From Symsagittifera roscoffensis (Eukaryota; Xenacoelomorpha; Acoela; Convolutidae): a stretch of 64,000 nucleotides of DNA. Below, piece by piece: positions 29,601 through 39,819 of the stretch. Made by a program: the position numbers and the translations under genes. Location: assembly GCF_963678635.1 (NCBI RefSeq), contig NW_026971067.1, forward strand, positions 62,001 to 126,000, given 5' to 3'. Numbering within the stretch: position 1 is the stretch's first letter; each line of letters opens with the position of its first letter. The notes beneath the pieces are model-generated. The model was not told the DNA's origin and searched no databases. It was given only the letters and a program-made list of their open reading frames with translations.

Positions 29601-32292
29601 TCTCCCGGATGGACTGAAATTTGTGTATGCAATAGTAGCCTTACTTTCGGAGGGAAAATATGATGTGATCATATCAGCCCCGAATCGCATGATAGAAACG
29701 GAGAACCTGAGGCCACTTAAGGCTGAACTGCCTGCAGTATGGTCAGATATCTCAAACGCGATGAGAGGGTTCAAGGACCACGCGCTACACATGTTAGTGT
29801 TGGACGAAGTGCTGGGGTTGGAACTGTCCAACTTCAGTCGGCAACTCAAACTGAAACCAGGAATAGATGACGACCATCGAGTGATCACGGCAATGTCCAA
29901 CGACTTGTGGTTCCGAGCAATGGAAGTGGCGAGTGAAGACACGAGAAGAAAGAATTCACTGGAGACGAGAGCTCATCTGGAAGCGATGGTGCTGAGAACC
30001 AAGCCGGAAGCAAACCAGTGGCTACACATGAATCCTAGAGTAGCGGCATTGGGTGCAGATGCTTTTCAGCAAGGCCCAGTAATGATCACTAAGATACACG
30101 CCTACTTGTTGAAGGAGGTGAACCTGGCGGAAAATGCCGGAGAAAAGACAGCTGAGTTCGTGAACAGAATGTGTCAGATTACTCTGGAAACCTTCTGGAC
30201 CCAGGAAGTGAAGGGACAGGAGGGATTTGAAAGGACAGACAGCATGCTAGAAGGGTTGGGAACCGGAGAAGACGAGAAAATTGAAAGAGAGGAAGATGTT
30301 AGACGACATGTTGGAGGCATGCCGCTATTAACAGATTTGAGCTTAGCTATGAGAATCGATCCCTTGGCGCTGATCAGAGGAGTCACGGAGTTCGTGACAG
30401 TGATCTATGGACCAGCAGTCACCTTTGCGTTCCCTGACGTTAAAGTGGAAGCATATAGGAGGTCGGTGCTGCACCTGAACCTCATATCGGCAGTGGACGG
30501 TAGTACACTGAACTGGTGCGAGCAGCACGCATTGCGAGAGCTCATGAGTGAAGATCTGTTATTTGCGAAGATATCGGAGCCAGAGATGACAGTCATCAAT
30601 TTCGACGATCACTTCTGTGACCGCATGGGAGAAGTAGAAAGAGGGCACATCGAGGTGTTTCCAAAGCTTTGGAATCTGAGGCCCTATGACAAAACGAATG
30701 GTGAAATGACCAGAGTGCCTCGTCTCACAGCAGCCTATCACAAAGTGAGAGAAGAGACGAAGGACTGGGGCGATTACAAGAAGCTACCGGAGGCAATCCT
30801 TGAATTCCCTCTGATAAGAAGGATGCTGCTCGGAGCAGTCTCCGTAGTACAAACTCCTAGATTGAGAGCATTCGAAACCAATGAAAGGAGAGTAGGGAAT
30901 TTCATGGGAACGATGGATCCATACTTCGTAGGGAGAAATGCCGCCGTGTTACAGTACACACGATTTGCATACACGGATCAAGCGACGAGAAGGCGAATAA
31001 GCAACGCCGCTACTCCCAAGCCTGGAAGATTTGATGAGGAATGGAAAGGACTAGGCTTAGCTCCGATGAGAATGAGAGGCAGGACAGAATTGCCTGAAGC
31101 CTCATTGATCCTGACCAGTGTGAGGAAGGAGATGAAAGTTGGAGGAGTATTGCAGACGAGAACTTTCCTAGCACCCTTCGGCTGCGAAGAAATCAAAGTG
31201 GTCCATGGAGAAGAGGAAGATAAATCGGCCGGTACATTGCTCATACCGAGATTCCATGAAGAAGCCGACAATGACGAACAAGGACCATCGAACTCGAATA
31301 AGGATAAGTCAGAAGGAGATGACGGACAGGGTGGAAGCCGTCAGACTGAAGAACCCATGCAACAAGATCAAGCTGGTGGGGAAGACGACAGGGCATCGAC
31401 AGGAGGAACATCCAGCCTGGATTTTAACATCTTCAGTGATCTTGAAAACAATGCGGATACGTTGGAAGCAACTGAACCAGCGGATGAAGGCACCTCGACA
31501 CTGGAGCCTCCGTCAGCCTTCATGGAAATGAAACGGAATTTGCCGGAGAGCAGCTCTCCTGGCAATTCAAGAAATAACGACCAGAGAATCCTCATGGAAT
31601 CGCCTCGGAGGAGAAGAATAGAGGCCTCAGCCAGAGTACCTTTCTTGGGAACGCTGCCCGAAGAAGAATGGGAAGTACATCACCGAGACCACGAGAGTAG
31701 GACGGGATGTAAGCTGGACAGAGTGGCGTTCATGGAAGAAGTCTGGACTGTGATTCAGAGCTATGGGACCCAATCCATTCTCAAAACAGGTCTCAATCAA
31801 CCCTTGATGAGAGAAGTACTTGACAAGCTTGATGAGTGTGAAGGAAGACCGAGTGAGTTATTGATCGACTCAGCTACTGATGAGAGTGAAGCGAATTCTC
31901 CCATCAAGATGACACCGCAGGACGATGGAGAGGTGGTGTACCTGTCAAGGACCAGGAGAGGAACGATGCGATCGAAAATGGTGATTGATAAAATCAATGC
32001 GATGAAAATGAAGTTAGGCAGCAGAGTGATGCCGAGGAGAATTGGAAAGACAAAAGTGGATTCAGAAATATCGATGAAAGCTGGTAACTCAGCGAAAAGG
32101 AAGCGAGTCGAAGAAGTCATGGATTTGGGGCAAGGTGATTATCAATTGTCTGGCACAGATAGAATATTAACCGATATAGCGATGGTGCCACCCATTCTCA
32201 TGGCGGGAATAAAGTCAACCGGTTATAAATCCAAAAGGAGTGACCGCACTCTGACTGGAGCAACTTTAGAAATGGAAATACTCAGTCAATGA
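26650..32292 (+). pseudogene. Accessory polyprotein with SGNH-hydrolase-like domains, first part
   Basis: A 1,880-codon frame starts at ATG 26650 and ends at TGA 32290. Order: conserved helical N terminus (~1-115); coiled coil (~160-225); SGNH/GDSL hydrolase domain (~405-575) with Ser411 in GDSLVR, Asn460 in GTND, and Asp554 and His557 in DGIH; Pro/Ser-rich linker; second divergent SGNH-like domain (~860-1085) with ANSEF, GINDH and DDDH; a conserved block from GMPLLTDL (~1220); an acidic stretch; and a further conserved region from LPEEEWE. The left copy has Cys (TGT) where this one has the stop TGA, and the same frame continues to 35208, so this is a nonsense mutation. About 125 codons present in the left copy are missing near 30260. 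SGNH enzymes cut esters or acyl groups; the substrate here is unknown. Confidence 0.85.
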
Positions 32293-32754
32293 GGAGAGAG
32301 TAAAATGAGGGACTTCAAACCATCTCCCATGAATCATGGAAAGGAAAGTGTTGCAGGACAACTAACACCAGTGGAATACAACAGACTAACAGTGTCTGAG
32401 ACAGTGTCGATAGATGAACCCACCGGTGGATACATGGAGATGTTGGAACACCGAAACTCGGCTAGAGGGTGTGTAATGGCCCTGGAAGACGAAAAAGCCA
32501 TGGAGGGTTATCTGGAAACAATGTTGCAAGGCACCACCCTCAAGCAGAAGGCGTATGGAACTTTGGCGTCGTCTGACGTACAGGCGGAGACGATCGAGCA
32601 GTTAGTGAGCCTTCCATGGAAAGCAGTAGTGTTGAGGTATTTCGAGGAAGAAATGAGGACTACGCCAAGAATACATGCTCTCGTGGCAGTACCTTACGTA
32701 AGGACAGAGTTACAACTCAGGTTCGCCTGGTGTATGATGGGACTGACTCGCTAA
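32293..32754 (+). pseudogene. Accessory polyprotein, piece between two nonsense codons
   Basis: Same frame as the part before it. It aligns along its whole length with the left copy at about 6870-7310 (VEYNRLTVSETV, GGYMEMLEHRNSARG, WKAVVLRYFEEEM). It ends at TAA 32752, where the left copy has an Ala codon followed by EYE, matched here by EYD after the stop. I recognise no family. Confidence 0.75.
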
Positions 32755-35208
32755 GAATATGACTCTGAGGAAAGAAAAAGGTCAAAAGAAGAAAAGGTGT
32801 TCCTTATGACGAATCTGAGGGATCTCATAGTCCAGGAGGGAGCAGCAGTAGCGTGTGCGAAGCGGAGAGATGCTCTCTGTTTCATTCGATTCCTGATAGA
32901 GCAGATTTCAGTACCTGCATTAAACACTTGTGTTAAAATGTTGAGGGAAGGCGATGAGCGAACGAAAGCCTTGTTCTTGCTAGCACTGCTGGACATGCAG
33001 CAAAGTAAACCGATGAGGGTGAACTTGAAAGAACCTGAAGAATTGGAGCCCATGAAAAAGATAGATGAGATCAGGAGATTCTCAAACAAGGAGCTGAGAC
33101 TCACTAAAGAATCTATGGGAGCATTGCCGAAGTCCAGTGAATACTGTGGACCGATCAAGAAGAAGTCATATAGCTATGTATCTGGGATCTTAGGGATAGC
33201 GTACAATCCTTTCCTGAGTGAAGACATACGTGATTGCTTCTTTGATTATGAGCAGGCGGTGTTACTAAGATTCTGGACGTCCAGAATTGTAACGATTAAA
33301 AGCGTCAACAATCCACAGGCCAAATTGGGACTGGTCTTGGAAGAAGAGGTGACTGCACCTTCAGTACCAAAATCCGACAAGAGAGTGGAGTTTGGGTTGG
33401 GATTCTCAGATGAGTTACTGAGAACGAGCTTGATGGCAGTGTGGGAATTTATGAGGCCATCATGGTGTCCTAGTCCCAACGCTGACTCAATATTACGGGC
33501 GACACAAGACATACAGAGGGAACTGAATGCAGACTGTAACCTGCGTGACCTCAACATCATATATAATGTGATGATAACAGCCTCTAAGAGCAACGGAGAA
33601 GATAAAGTGGAGTTGCCTGGCTGGGGACCAGAAGACTGGGTCAAACCTGGTAGCTGTCTGGCGGGAGTCTGTGGACTAGAGGGTCACGTTTGTGGAAGTC
33701 TAGACTGTGTGAAAACCCTGGAGAAACAACTTAAGCAGTTGACAGTATTGTTTGGAAATGTAGTGATGAAAGCAAGAACGGAAACGGAACTGATAGCAGA
33801 TTGCCATGGAGGAACCGATGTGAATCTAGTGACAGCACTAGGATTCTACAGCATGTTTGGTTCCTTAGAGTCACTATTGAATCTAGAACAGAAACATGAG
33901 ATGGTCACAGCCATCAGCGTAGAAGTATTCCCAGGAGTTCTGCAGACTGAGCAGAAGTATATAGGAAAATGGAGGGAAGCAATCGAGACAGAGATGAACA
34001 TCAGACACAGCGAAACTTATTGTAGACCATCAGGAGCACGATATTTGGTGGGCTCAACGTTGGCTCCAATGTGCAAGAGCAGATATCCTGTACATTTCGT
34101 AGCTGTGGACGTAAAGAGTACAAGAACGATTGTGGATCAAGCCTTCTCAGTGCCGAAGTGTGTGAGATTAGCGAGGATGTCTGAAAAGTCTTACGAGTTA
34201 CTATGTAAGATGTTCTCAGCAATTCCAGAGAGAACCAAAGAAGAGTTGGAGTCAATACTAGGAAAGAAGTTCATGGGATATGTGAGCGGGAATTTCAGTG
34301 ACTTCGAAAAACAGAAACAGGGAGGATCAACTGTCACAGATTACAATGCAGTAGATGAGAATGATGAAATCCACCGAGTGATGATGGAAGTGGAACCATT
34401 GCTGGAAGCTTCGGGAAAACGTAATTGGAGGAGCATCATGTTGACGCATGATGAGTTTCCTTGCCACTGCTTGCTGCAGACCTGGTGGTATCCCAAGCGT
34501 AGTAATCTGATGTTGATCTGGGACTCTGGAGAGCTGCTCTCCATGGGTTTACCAGATTCATCACAGCCCGTAACAATAGTGATAGTGGGAGTTATGATGG
34601 CAATACGATGGCTGGAAGCTCATGTGAGAGAAAATAATAGACAGGAGGCACCGACGAGAGATCAATTGCGGAAATTAGATTGTCTAAAAGACTTAGATAT
34701 TTTTGAGACAATGTGCAAAGTTCTAAACATTCCGATGGAAGTGAAGAAGATATGGGCAAGAAAACGATTGATGCCATGGTTCAGAGCTAACATGACTGCA
34801 TGGTTGTACGAGTATGCGAAAAAGCATATGTCGAAGCCTGGCAGAGTATACAGTGAATATCAGCTGGACATTGGGGCAGGAGCTTTCAAGCGAGCTTTCG
34901 TGACCCATCGGAATGCAGTGACCACCGCTGTGAAAAGAATTTCCAGGACCAGCGAGCGTAGTGGAAATGAGAAGGCAGAGATGCTGAAAGAAGATTTGGA
35001 GAGAAACGTGACGTTGTGTCTCCACAACAGCTTCTGTAGAAACAGAGAATCAAACGTGGATCCCCTACCTTGCTGTAAGCAGAGGGTGGAAGAGCAGAAG
35101 TGTTGGAGGACGGCTTCCAACAGCGTCAGGATAGTCAATGACGTGCTACAAGACACGGAAACCGAAAGTGCGGAGTCAGTGTCACAGGAAGAGGAAATGG
35201 AGCATTGA
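32755..35208 (+). pseudogene. Accessory polyprotein, C-terminal part
   Basis: Same frame again; the GTG at 32797 is not a real start. It aligns with the left copy up to about 34620 and then has ~195 residues that the left copy has lost. Conserved features are FSNKELRLTKE, a Cys/His cluster (SCLAGVCGLEGHVCGSLDC), ADCHGGTDVNLVTALGF, and FPCHCLLQTWWYPKR. The last part is basic, with several Cys (NSFCRNRE, PLPCCKQRVEEQKC), then a short acidic end. No transmembrane segment or signal peptide is visible, so an envelope role is unlikely. TGA is at 35206. Confidence 0.78.
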
Positions 35209-36032
35209 CGAATGTTCGAGAAAACAAGAGGCAGCAAGAAAGAAAATTAGAAGAATTTAGAAGTTTTAGAACTTCTAAACGACGAAAAAAGAAGAGAACA
35301 AAGGGATGATGAAGAAAAGTTAAAACTCAGAATTGTTTTATGTGTGTGAAAAACTCAAGTGAGAAACCAAGCAACCAAGTTGTAATTGAAAACTGAAACA
35401 TTTAGTTGAGTTTTGAAATTGTTGCATTTATAAATTTGCATTTTTATTTTAGTTAAAGTGGCTTTAGAGACACTCACTCATTATTTATTTAGAAAGGCTT
35501 GAGGGAAGAGTATATTTAAATATTCCAGCCTGCATGATTGTTTTTAATCACTTAGGAAGACTGATCACTTTGTGGTGATGTGGAAGGCTTGAGTAATCTC
35601 TCGAAGAGGGAGATTGTTGCATTGTTCTTTCTAACCACAAAGTTTCTTAGTTTTAATATTCAGGACAATAAACAAGCAAGATTTCCGAAGGGAAGGAGCA
35701 TAGTAGGAAAATTTTAGCTTGTTGGTTGGCAGGACTGTCCTGCAAGCCAACACCTTTTTAAATCTAAGAGAAAAAGTTTCAATCGGGACATTGACACTGG
35801 AAGTCAGAAAAAATGTTTTATCTTGAGTCATATCCTCAGAGTGCAGGTTAATGAGAGAATTTGAAGGCTATAGTGATGTAGTATGATGCCATTTATATTC
35901 TGCAGTGAGTCGATGTGACGTGGATAAAAGTAATTTCGTGCATTTTGTAAATTCTGTTCGATGACACTGTAACCATTTCACGAATATTGTGCGATTCAAT
36001 GAGGACATTGACCGGACTGTCCGGGGAGTATG
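35209..36032 (+). other. 3' untranslated region of the giant element
   Basis: No gene is seen. It is AT-rich. GAAGAGGGAGATTGTTGCATTG at about 35603-35624 looks like a polypurine tract followed by a gypsy-type LTR start (TGTTGCA), but no matching LTR follows. The end holds the 11-mer TGTCCGGGGAG directly before the 3' LTR. Confidence 0.6.
36018..36032 (+). promoter_or_regulatory. Candidate polypurine tract (PPT)
   Basis: TGTCCGGGGAGTATG ends directly at the first base of the 3' LTR, where plus-strand DNA synthesis should start. The purine run is short (GGGGAG). Four other copies of the core lie inside the element. A longer purine run lies ~420 bp upstream, so the assignment is not certain. 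Confidence 0.5.
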
Positions 36033-36964
36033 TGACATTCGACCAGAATGTGAAAAATGCAATCTCTGCAGAATTCGGAATTTTAGCAGTAAGCCTTCCG
36101 GATTGGTGGTTTTTATGAACTAAGGGCGTTATTGGAACGTTTAGCCAAACGGTGAAGGCTGGAATATTCTAGTATTTTAAAATTTCAAAAATTCGAATGA
36201 TGACGTCACATTTCTGAGAAATGCTGAAACGGCCATTTTTAACAAAAACGAGTGAAAAAACAGAACAACAACGTTAGTTGCGCTGACGAGGACAACTTTA
36301 TTGAAATTGAAGAAGTCGAAATTGAAGAAAAACAGCAGCAGAGTGCAGAGAACGTTCCGAGTTGCAACTATTGTGCTGCTACAATAGTTGCAAGGCCGTT
36401 GCGAACAACGGTGAAGGGTAAGAAACCAGCCTTCCGTGTTGTCGTGAAATCGAACTTAAGGAGCTTGATTCACCGGATTCAAGAATCCGGAAGGGTCTCG
36501 GGACGGAAAACTTTTATTGACTCATATGAACTTTTAGCATCCTGTCATGTCCTGACTTGAATTTAATTGATATTTGGATTAGTTTTGACAAGGATGAGGT
36601 GCTAAGAGTTGGGGGAAAGGGTTGATCCATCTTCGATGATGATGATGATTTTTATCTACTGAACAAAAACAATAGTAATATAATAAATAGTAGCCCTGTT
36701 TTTAGGAGTGACCTCGTGGTCTGGGGATACTGAGACCCAGCCATGAGCTCACTATTTTTGCATGTAATTCAGTTAATTTGAGCGTTCTGGTCGAAGCCGG
36801 AGAACAGTAACGTTTTTGTCGACCCGATGTAAGAAAGACCACCGAAAAGTACTGGCTTGGTAGAGACGGTGAAAAACATGCAAAGCTCTGTTTAGACGCT
36901 AGCCAGTCGTCCTAAGACTTAGTTTTGTCATCCGTCGATATGTATCTTCCGGGCGAATGTTACA
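36033..36964 (+). repeat. 3' LTR of the giant element
   Basis: It is 932 bp, the same length as the 5' LTR, with four differing bases by direct reading. AATAAA is at 36682-36687. The right end GTTACA is followed by the target duplication ATTTG and then by non-LTR retrotransposon sequence. Confidence 0.95.
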
Positions 36965-36969
36965 ATTTG
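36965..36969. repeat. Target site duplication, right side (ATTTG)
   Basis: It is identical to 12777-12781 on the other side of the 24 kb element. Confidence 0.9.
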
Positions 36970-37422
36970 TTTATATAACAATTTTTCAAAAACTTTTGAA
37001 AGAGCCCCAGTTATAGAGATAGGCCTATAATTTTCTGGCAGTTCTGGATCTTCGTTTTTGTATATTGGTGTGACAATTGCTTTTTTGAGCTTGCAAGGAT
37101 ATGTCTTGTTTTTCAAAAACTCATTGTACAGAAATGTCAGATGTGTGTATATTTCATTGCAGCCATCCTTCAGTGCCCAGGCTGGAATTTTGGATGGACC
37201 TGGTGCCCTTTGACAATTTAAATTATGATTTTCTTTTTTACATTCAGCTGATGTGATGAATCGGAATGAAAATTTATTATTATTTCGAATTTTGTATGTA
37301 GAAGTCGGTGGACTTTTCCTGATTTTTGAATTTTTCTCATAAAAGCATCCAAGAGTTGAGAACTTGTAATTTAGCAGGTTCGCCATCTGTAAATTATTGG
37401 TTATGAATACTCCGATGAACAT
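36970..37422 (-). pseudogene. Non-LTR retrotransposon reverse transcriptase, N-terminal part
   Basis: Minus-strand frame with the fingers region of a Jockey/CR1-like RT: APGPSKIPAWALKDG, KKAIVTPIYKNEDPE, NYRPISITGALSKVFEKLL. It runs into the inserted LTR at its C-terminal end. The rest of the RT, in the matching frame, is at 11753-12781. The upstream endonuclease domain is not recognisable, so the element was probably 5' truncated or is decayed here. Confidence 0.85.
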
Positions 37423-38119
37423 CCAATTTTACCTTAAAATAGTTAGCAACTTAAGTTAAAAAAAATCGAAGTTATTTTCAACAAAAAAATGATAAGGACG
37501 CCCCCAAAAAAAGAAAACGGAAATAAGAAGATGATCAAATCATTCAAAATTTGGAAACTAATCGCAGAAAAACATTAGCCTCCCTGAGCAGTATTTTTCC
37601 TGTTTCAAAGTTTGCTATTCGCTGTTTCAGATGCAATTGACCGCCGTGATTTTAAGTTTTGATCGATACCCTGCTTTATGATTTTTCAACGTTATGTTTA
37701 TTTCAGTTTTAAGTTCCGTTTTAAGTTCCTAGACATAGACAGTTGCTCTTTTAATAAATTCTGTCTCTCCGAACTTTCTGCAACTCTATATTCTCGAGGA
37801 GGGCAGATTTTATTGACAATTCCCTGGCTGCTTTAAAATCGACATGATTTATTGATGAATTTTTGCCGATGTATTCATATAACGTTGGTATGGCCCTATA
37901 TAACCTGCGGACGCAACGTCGCATGACGCAATGGCCCATTGTAATTGACCATTTTTAAAATGTGATATTGATATTTAAGCAGCTTTCAATCCTATGTAAT
38001 TTGTCTAATAAGTTAAAGTTTTCATTGGGTCGTAACTTGGCAAGAGTTTGATCTGAATACAAAAGTTTGCGCTTGATTGTTTCAACTCTGTAAGGTATTG
38101 ACAATCTTTAGGTAGGGCT
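37423..38119. other. Region upstream of the AOX-like gene, with a small minus-strand ORF
   Basis: This is mostly AT-rich non-coding DNA and is the likely promoter region of the AOX-like gene. A 62-codon minus-strand open frame (37751-37939) ends ~180 bp before the AOX start. It has a fairly complex, basic sequence (LYRAIPTLYEYIGKN, ELSIKSALLENIELQKV) but I recognise no family. It might be a small gene sharing the promoter, an exon, or chance. TTTAG stands nine bases before the AOX ATG. Confidence 0.35.
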
Positions 38120-38808
38120 ATGTTTCACTCCTGTCGATCCAAAGTTTCTACTGGTGTCCGGAGTATCCAGCACACACTGAAGTTCAGTAGTTTTTCGTCA
38201 GAACGAAATTTTCTGTTGCCTCAAAGTAATCTTAAAGAATTAGTTCAAGCTGAGAAAATGGCCTATTTGGACGGGAAGGAATACTCTTATTTATCGAAAC
38301 CACATCAGTCGGTAAATAACTTTTATTCAATTGATCCAAAATCCGTTTTGAAATCTTTGAAGGGCAATTTAGCTATCGAGCCTGCAGGTTATGCTGAGCA
38401 ATCTGCCAAAGCTATTATAAATGGCTGGATTTATCTTGTCGACAAAATGTCCGGATTTGAGAAGGATGAGAAAAGCAAAGATGTTTGGATGAGTAAGCTG
38501 GTTTTAACAGAAATGTTTCTGGCTAATCCGCTTCTGATGGGTGCTATGGTTTATCACACGAAATCTGTCATGAATCCAGGGCGTGATTTAGGAGTTGTTT
38601 CACAGTATCTTACCCATGCTGATAATGCTCGACTCTCGTTTGTTACCCTACTAGAGATGAAAAACCCAAACATATTTTACCGATTGACGACAACACTAGC
38701 TCAGACAATTGACTTATTTATGTGCACGCTGCTTCTTTTTCCTGCGCCGAGGTTGGGCCACAGAACACTTGCATATATGATGGAGGATGCGATAGACGTG
38801 TACGACAT
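38120..38808 (+). CDS. AOX: Alternative-oxidase-like protein, exon 1
   Basis: Exons 38120-38808 and 43746-43962 together give 301 aa. AOX is a di-iron quinol oxidase of the inner mitochondrial membrane that bypasses complexes III and IV. The N terminus is rich in Ser, Arg and Lys, like a mitochondrial presequence. The fold-defining blocks are recognisable in order: TEMFLANPLLMGAMVYH, THADNARLSFVT, LFPAPRLGHRTLAYMMEDAI. The usual ligand motif NERMH reads NARLS, so both a Glu and a His ligand are replaced, and LEEEA reads MMEDA. The reading frame is intact, so the protein is probably made but may not have normal oxidase chemistry. ATG 38120 is the first in frame. The exon ends at GT 38809-38810 (AT|GTAAGT), inside the codon for Met. 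Confidence 0.88.
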
Positions 38809-39819
38809 GTAAGTGTTTTTTTAACCGTGAATGAATTTGCATTTTTTTGAACGGTCGAGTAGTCCATTCACACGTAATCCCATAAAAGGCGCATGATCTG
38901 TATTCAATATATGTGTTTTCTATCCCTTATTTCATTAGACTTTGCCACGCATGATGCAGTGTTTGAGGGAGCTACAGTCACGGGACAGTGGAAGTTGCAA
39001 CTTTTTGATTTCAAAGAGCAAATGAACGATTTACACATTTTTGTCGTTTTCTCTGCAACTATTTAAGATACAGGGTTAAAACTTTGACACATGCTAAATG
39101 AAACTATTTGGAATGGCTTAGCTGGGCTAAAATTTTTGACATCTTGTTTGGAAGGCTTAAATTATCCAGTATATCATAACTAAGTTTAACGGTTTTCATG
39201 AATGATATCGCGCTGATGATCAAAAAAAGCCAACAAAAGAATTGTTTCAGCAATTAGTTCGGAAAAAATACTGCTCCGATCCATTGACATGATTCTCATT
39301 AGCAGTTTGTTGACTCAATGTTTTGTCCAATTTAGCTTAAGCTCCCAAAATCTTTCAAGCCTGAGTCATTACAACTGATATCACTGTTTTTCAACGCCGG
39401 AACAAGTAACTTTGTCAATTCCTTTGTCTGTCAGTTCCGGTCAAAAATTTGGAAAAATCAAGTTTTCGAATTTTTGACCGGTTTTTTGCAACTATTGACT
39501 TTGCTCAAAAACTACCCTCCCAAACTGAGTTTTTGATTTCATTGGGTAGAACAAGATTTGAAAAGCTCCCCGCATAATTGGTTGAGCCTAAATGCTTTTA
39601 CGCAAAAAGTAATGACTCTCGGAAAAGTCAAAATTTCGATTTTTGACTTCCTTCGAAAATTACCCTCCCAAATCTGAGATTATTATTGAATTCTGCGAAA
39701 ACGCAAGGGGTTGCCCCATACAGTGAGTAAGTCAGATGTTTAAAAGAAGTCTACATTTTATGCGGTCCTAGTAAAGTTGCAATGAACAGATAATCTCCTC
39801 TTTAAATTGCATGTGAAAG

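Larger units (their letters stand above)
12782..36964 (+). mobile_element. Giant Ty3/gypsy-type LTR retrotransposon, 24,183 bp (right copy)
   Basis: Two 932-bp direct LTRs (TG...CA) frame the element and a perfect ATTTG duplication flanks it. Both sides continue into halves of one non-LTR RT ORF. Inside are a ~3 kb leader, a fused gag-pol, a macro-like ORF, and a ~2,850-codon polyprotein with SGNH-type domains. By my base-by-base reading the LTRs differ at four positions (12843/36094, 12991/36242, 13388-13389/36639-36640), so the insertion is young. Defects are few: an integrase break at about 24200, nonsense codons at 32290 and 32752, and an internal deletion near 30260. Typical gypsy elements are 5-12 kb. 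Very large relatives such as plant Ogre and planarian Burro are known, but I cannot tell whether this one is related to them. Confidence 0.93.

Noticed and set aside
26650-35208. Polyprotein as a retroviral-type envelope gene
   Set aside because: Its place after pol and the acceptor-like site fit env, but no signal peptide, fusion peptide or transmembrane helix is visible, and it is far too long.
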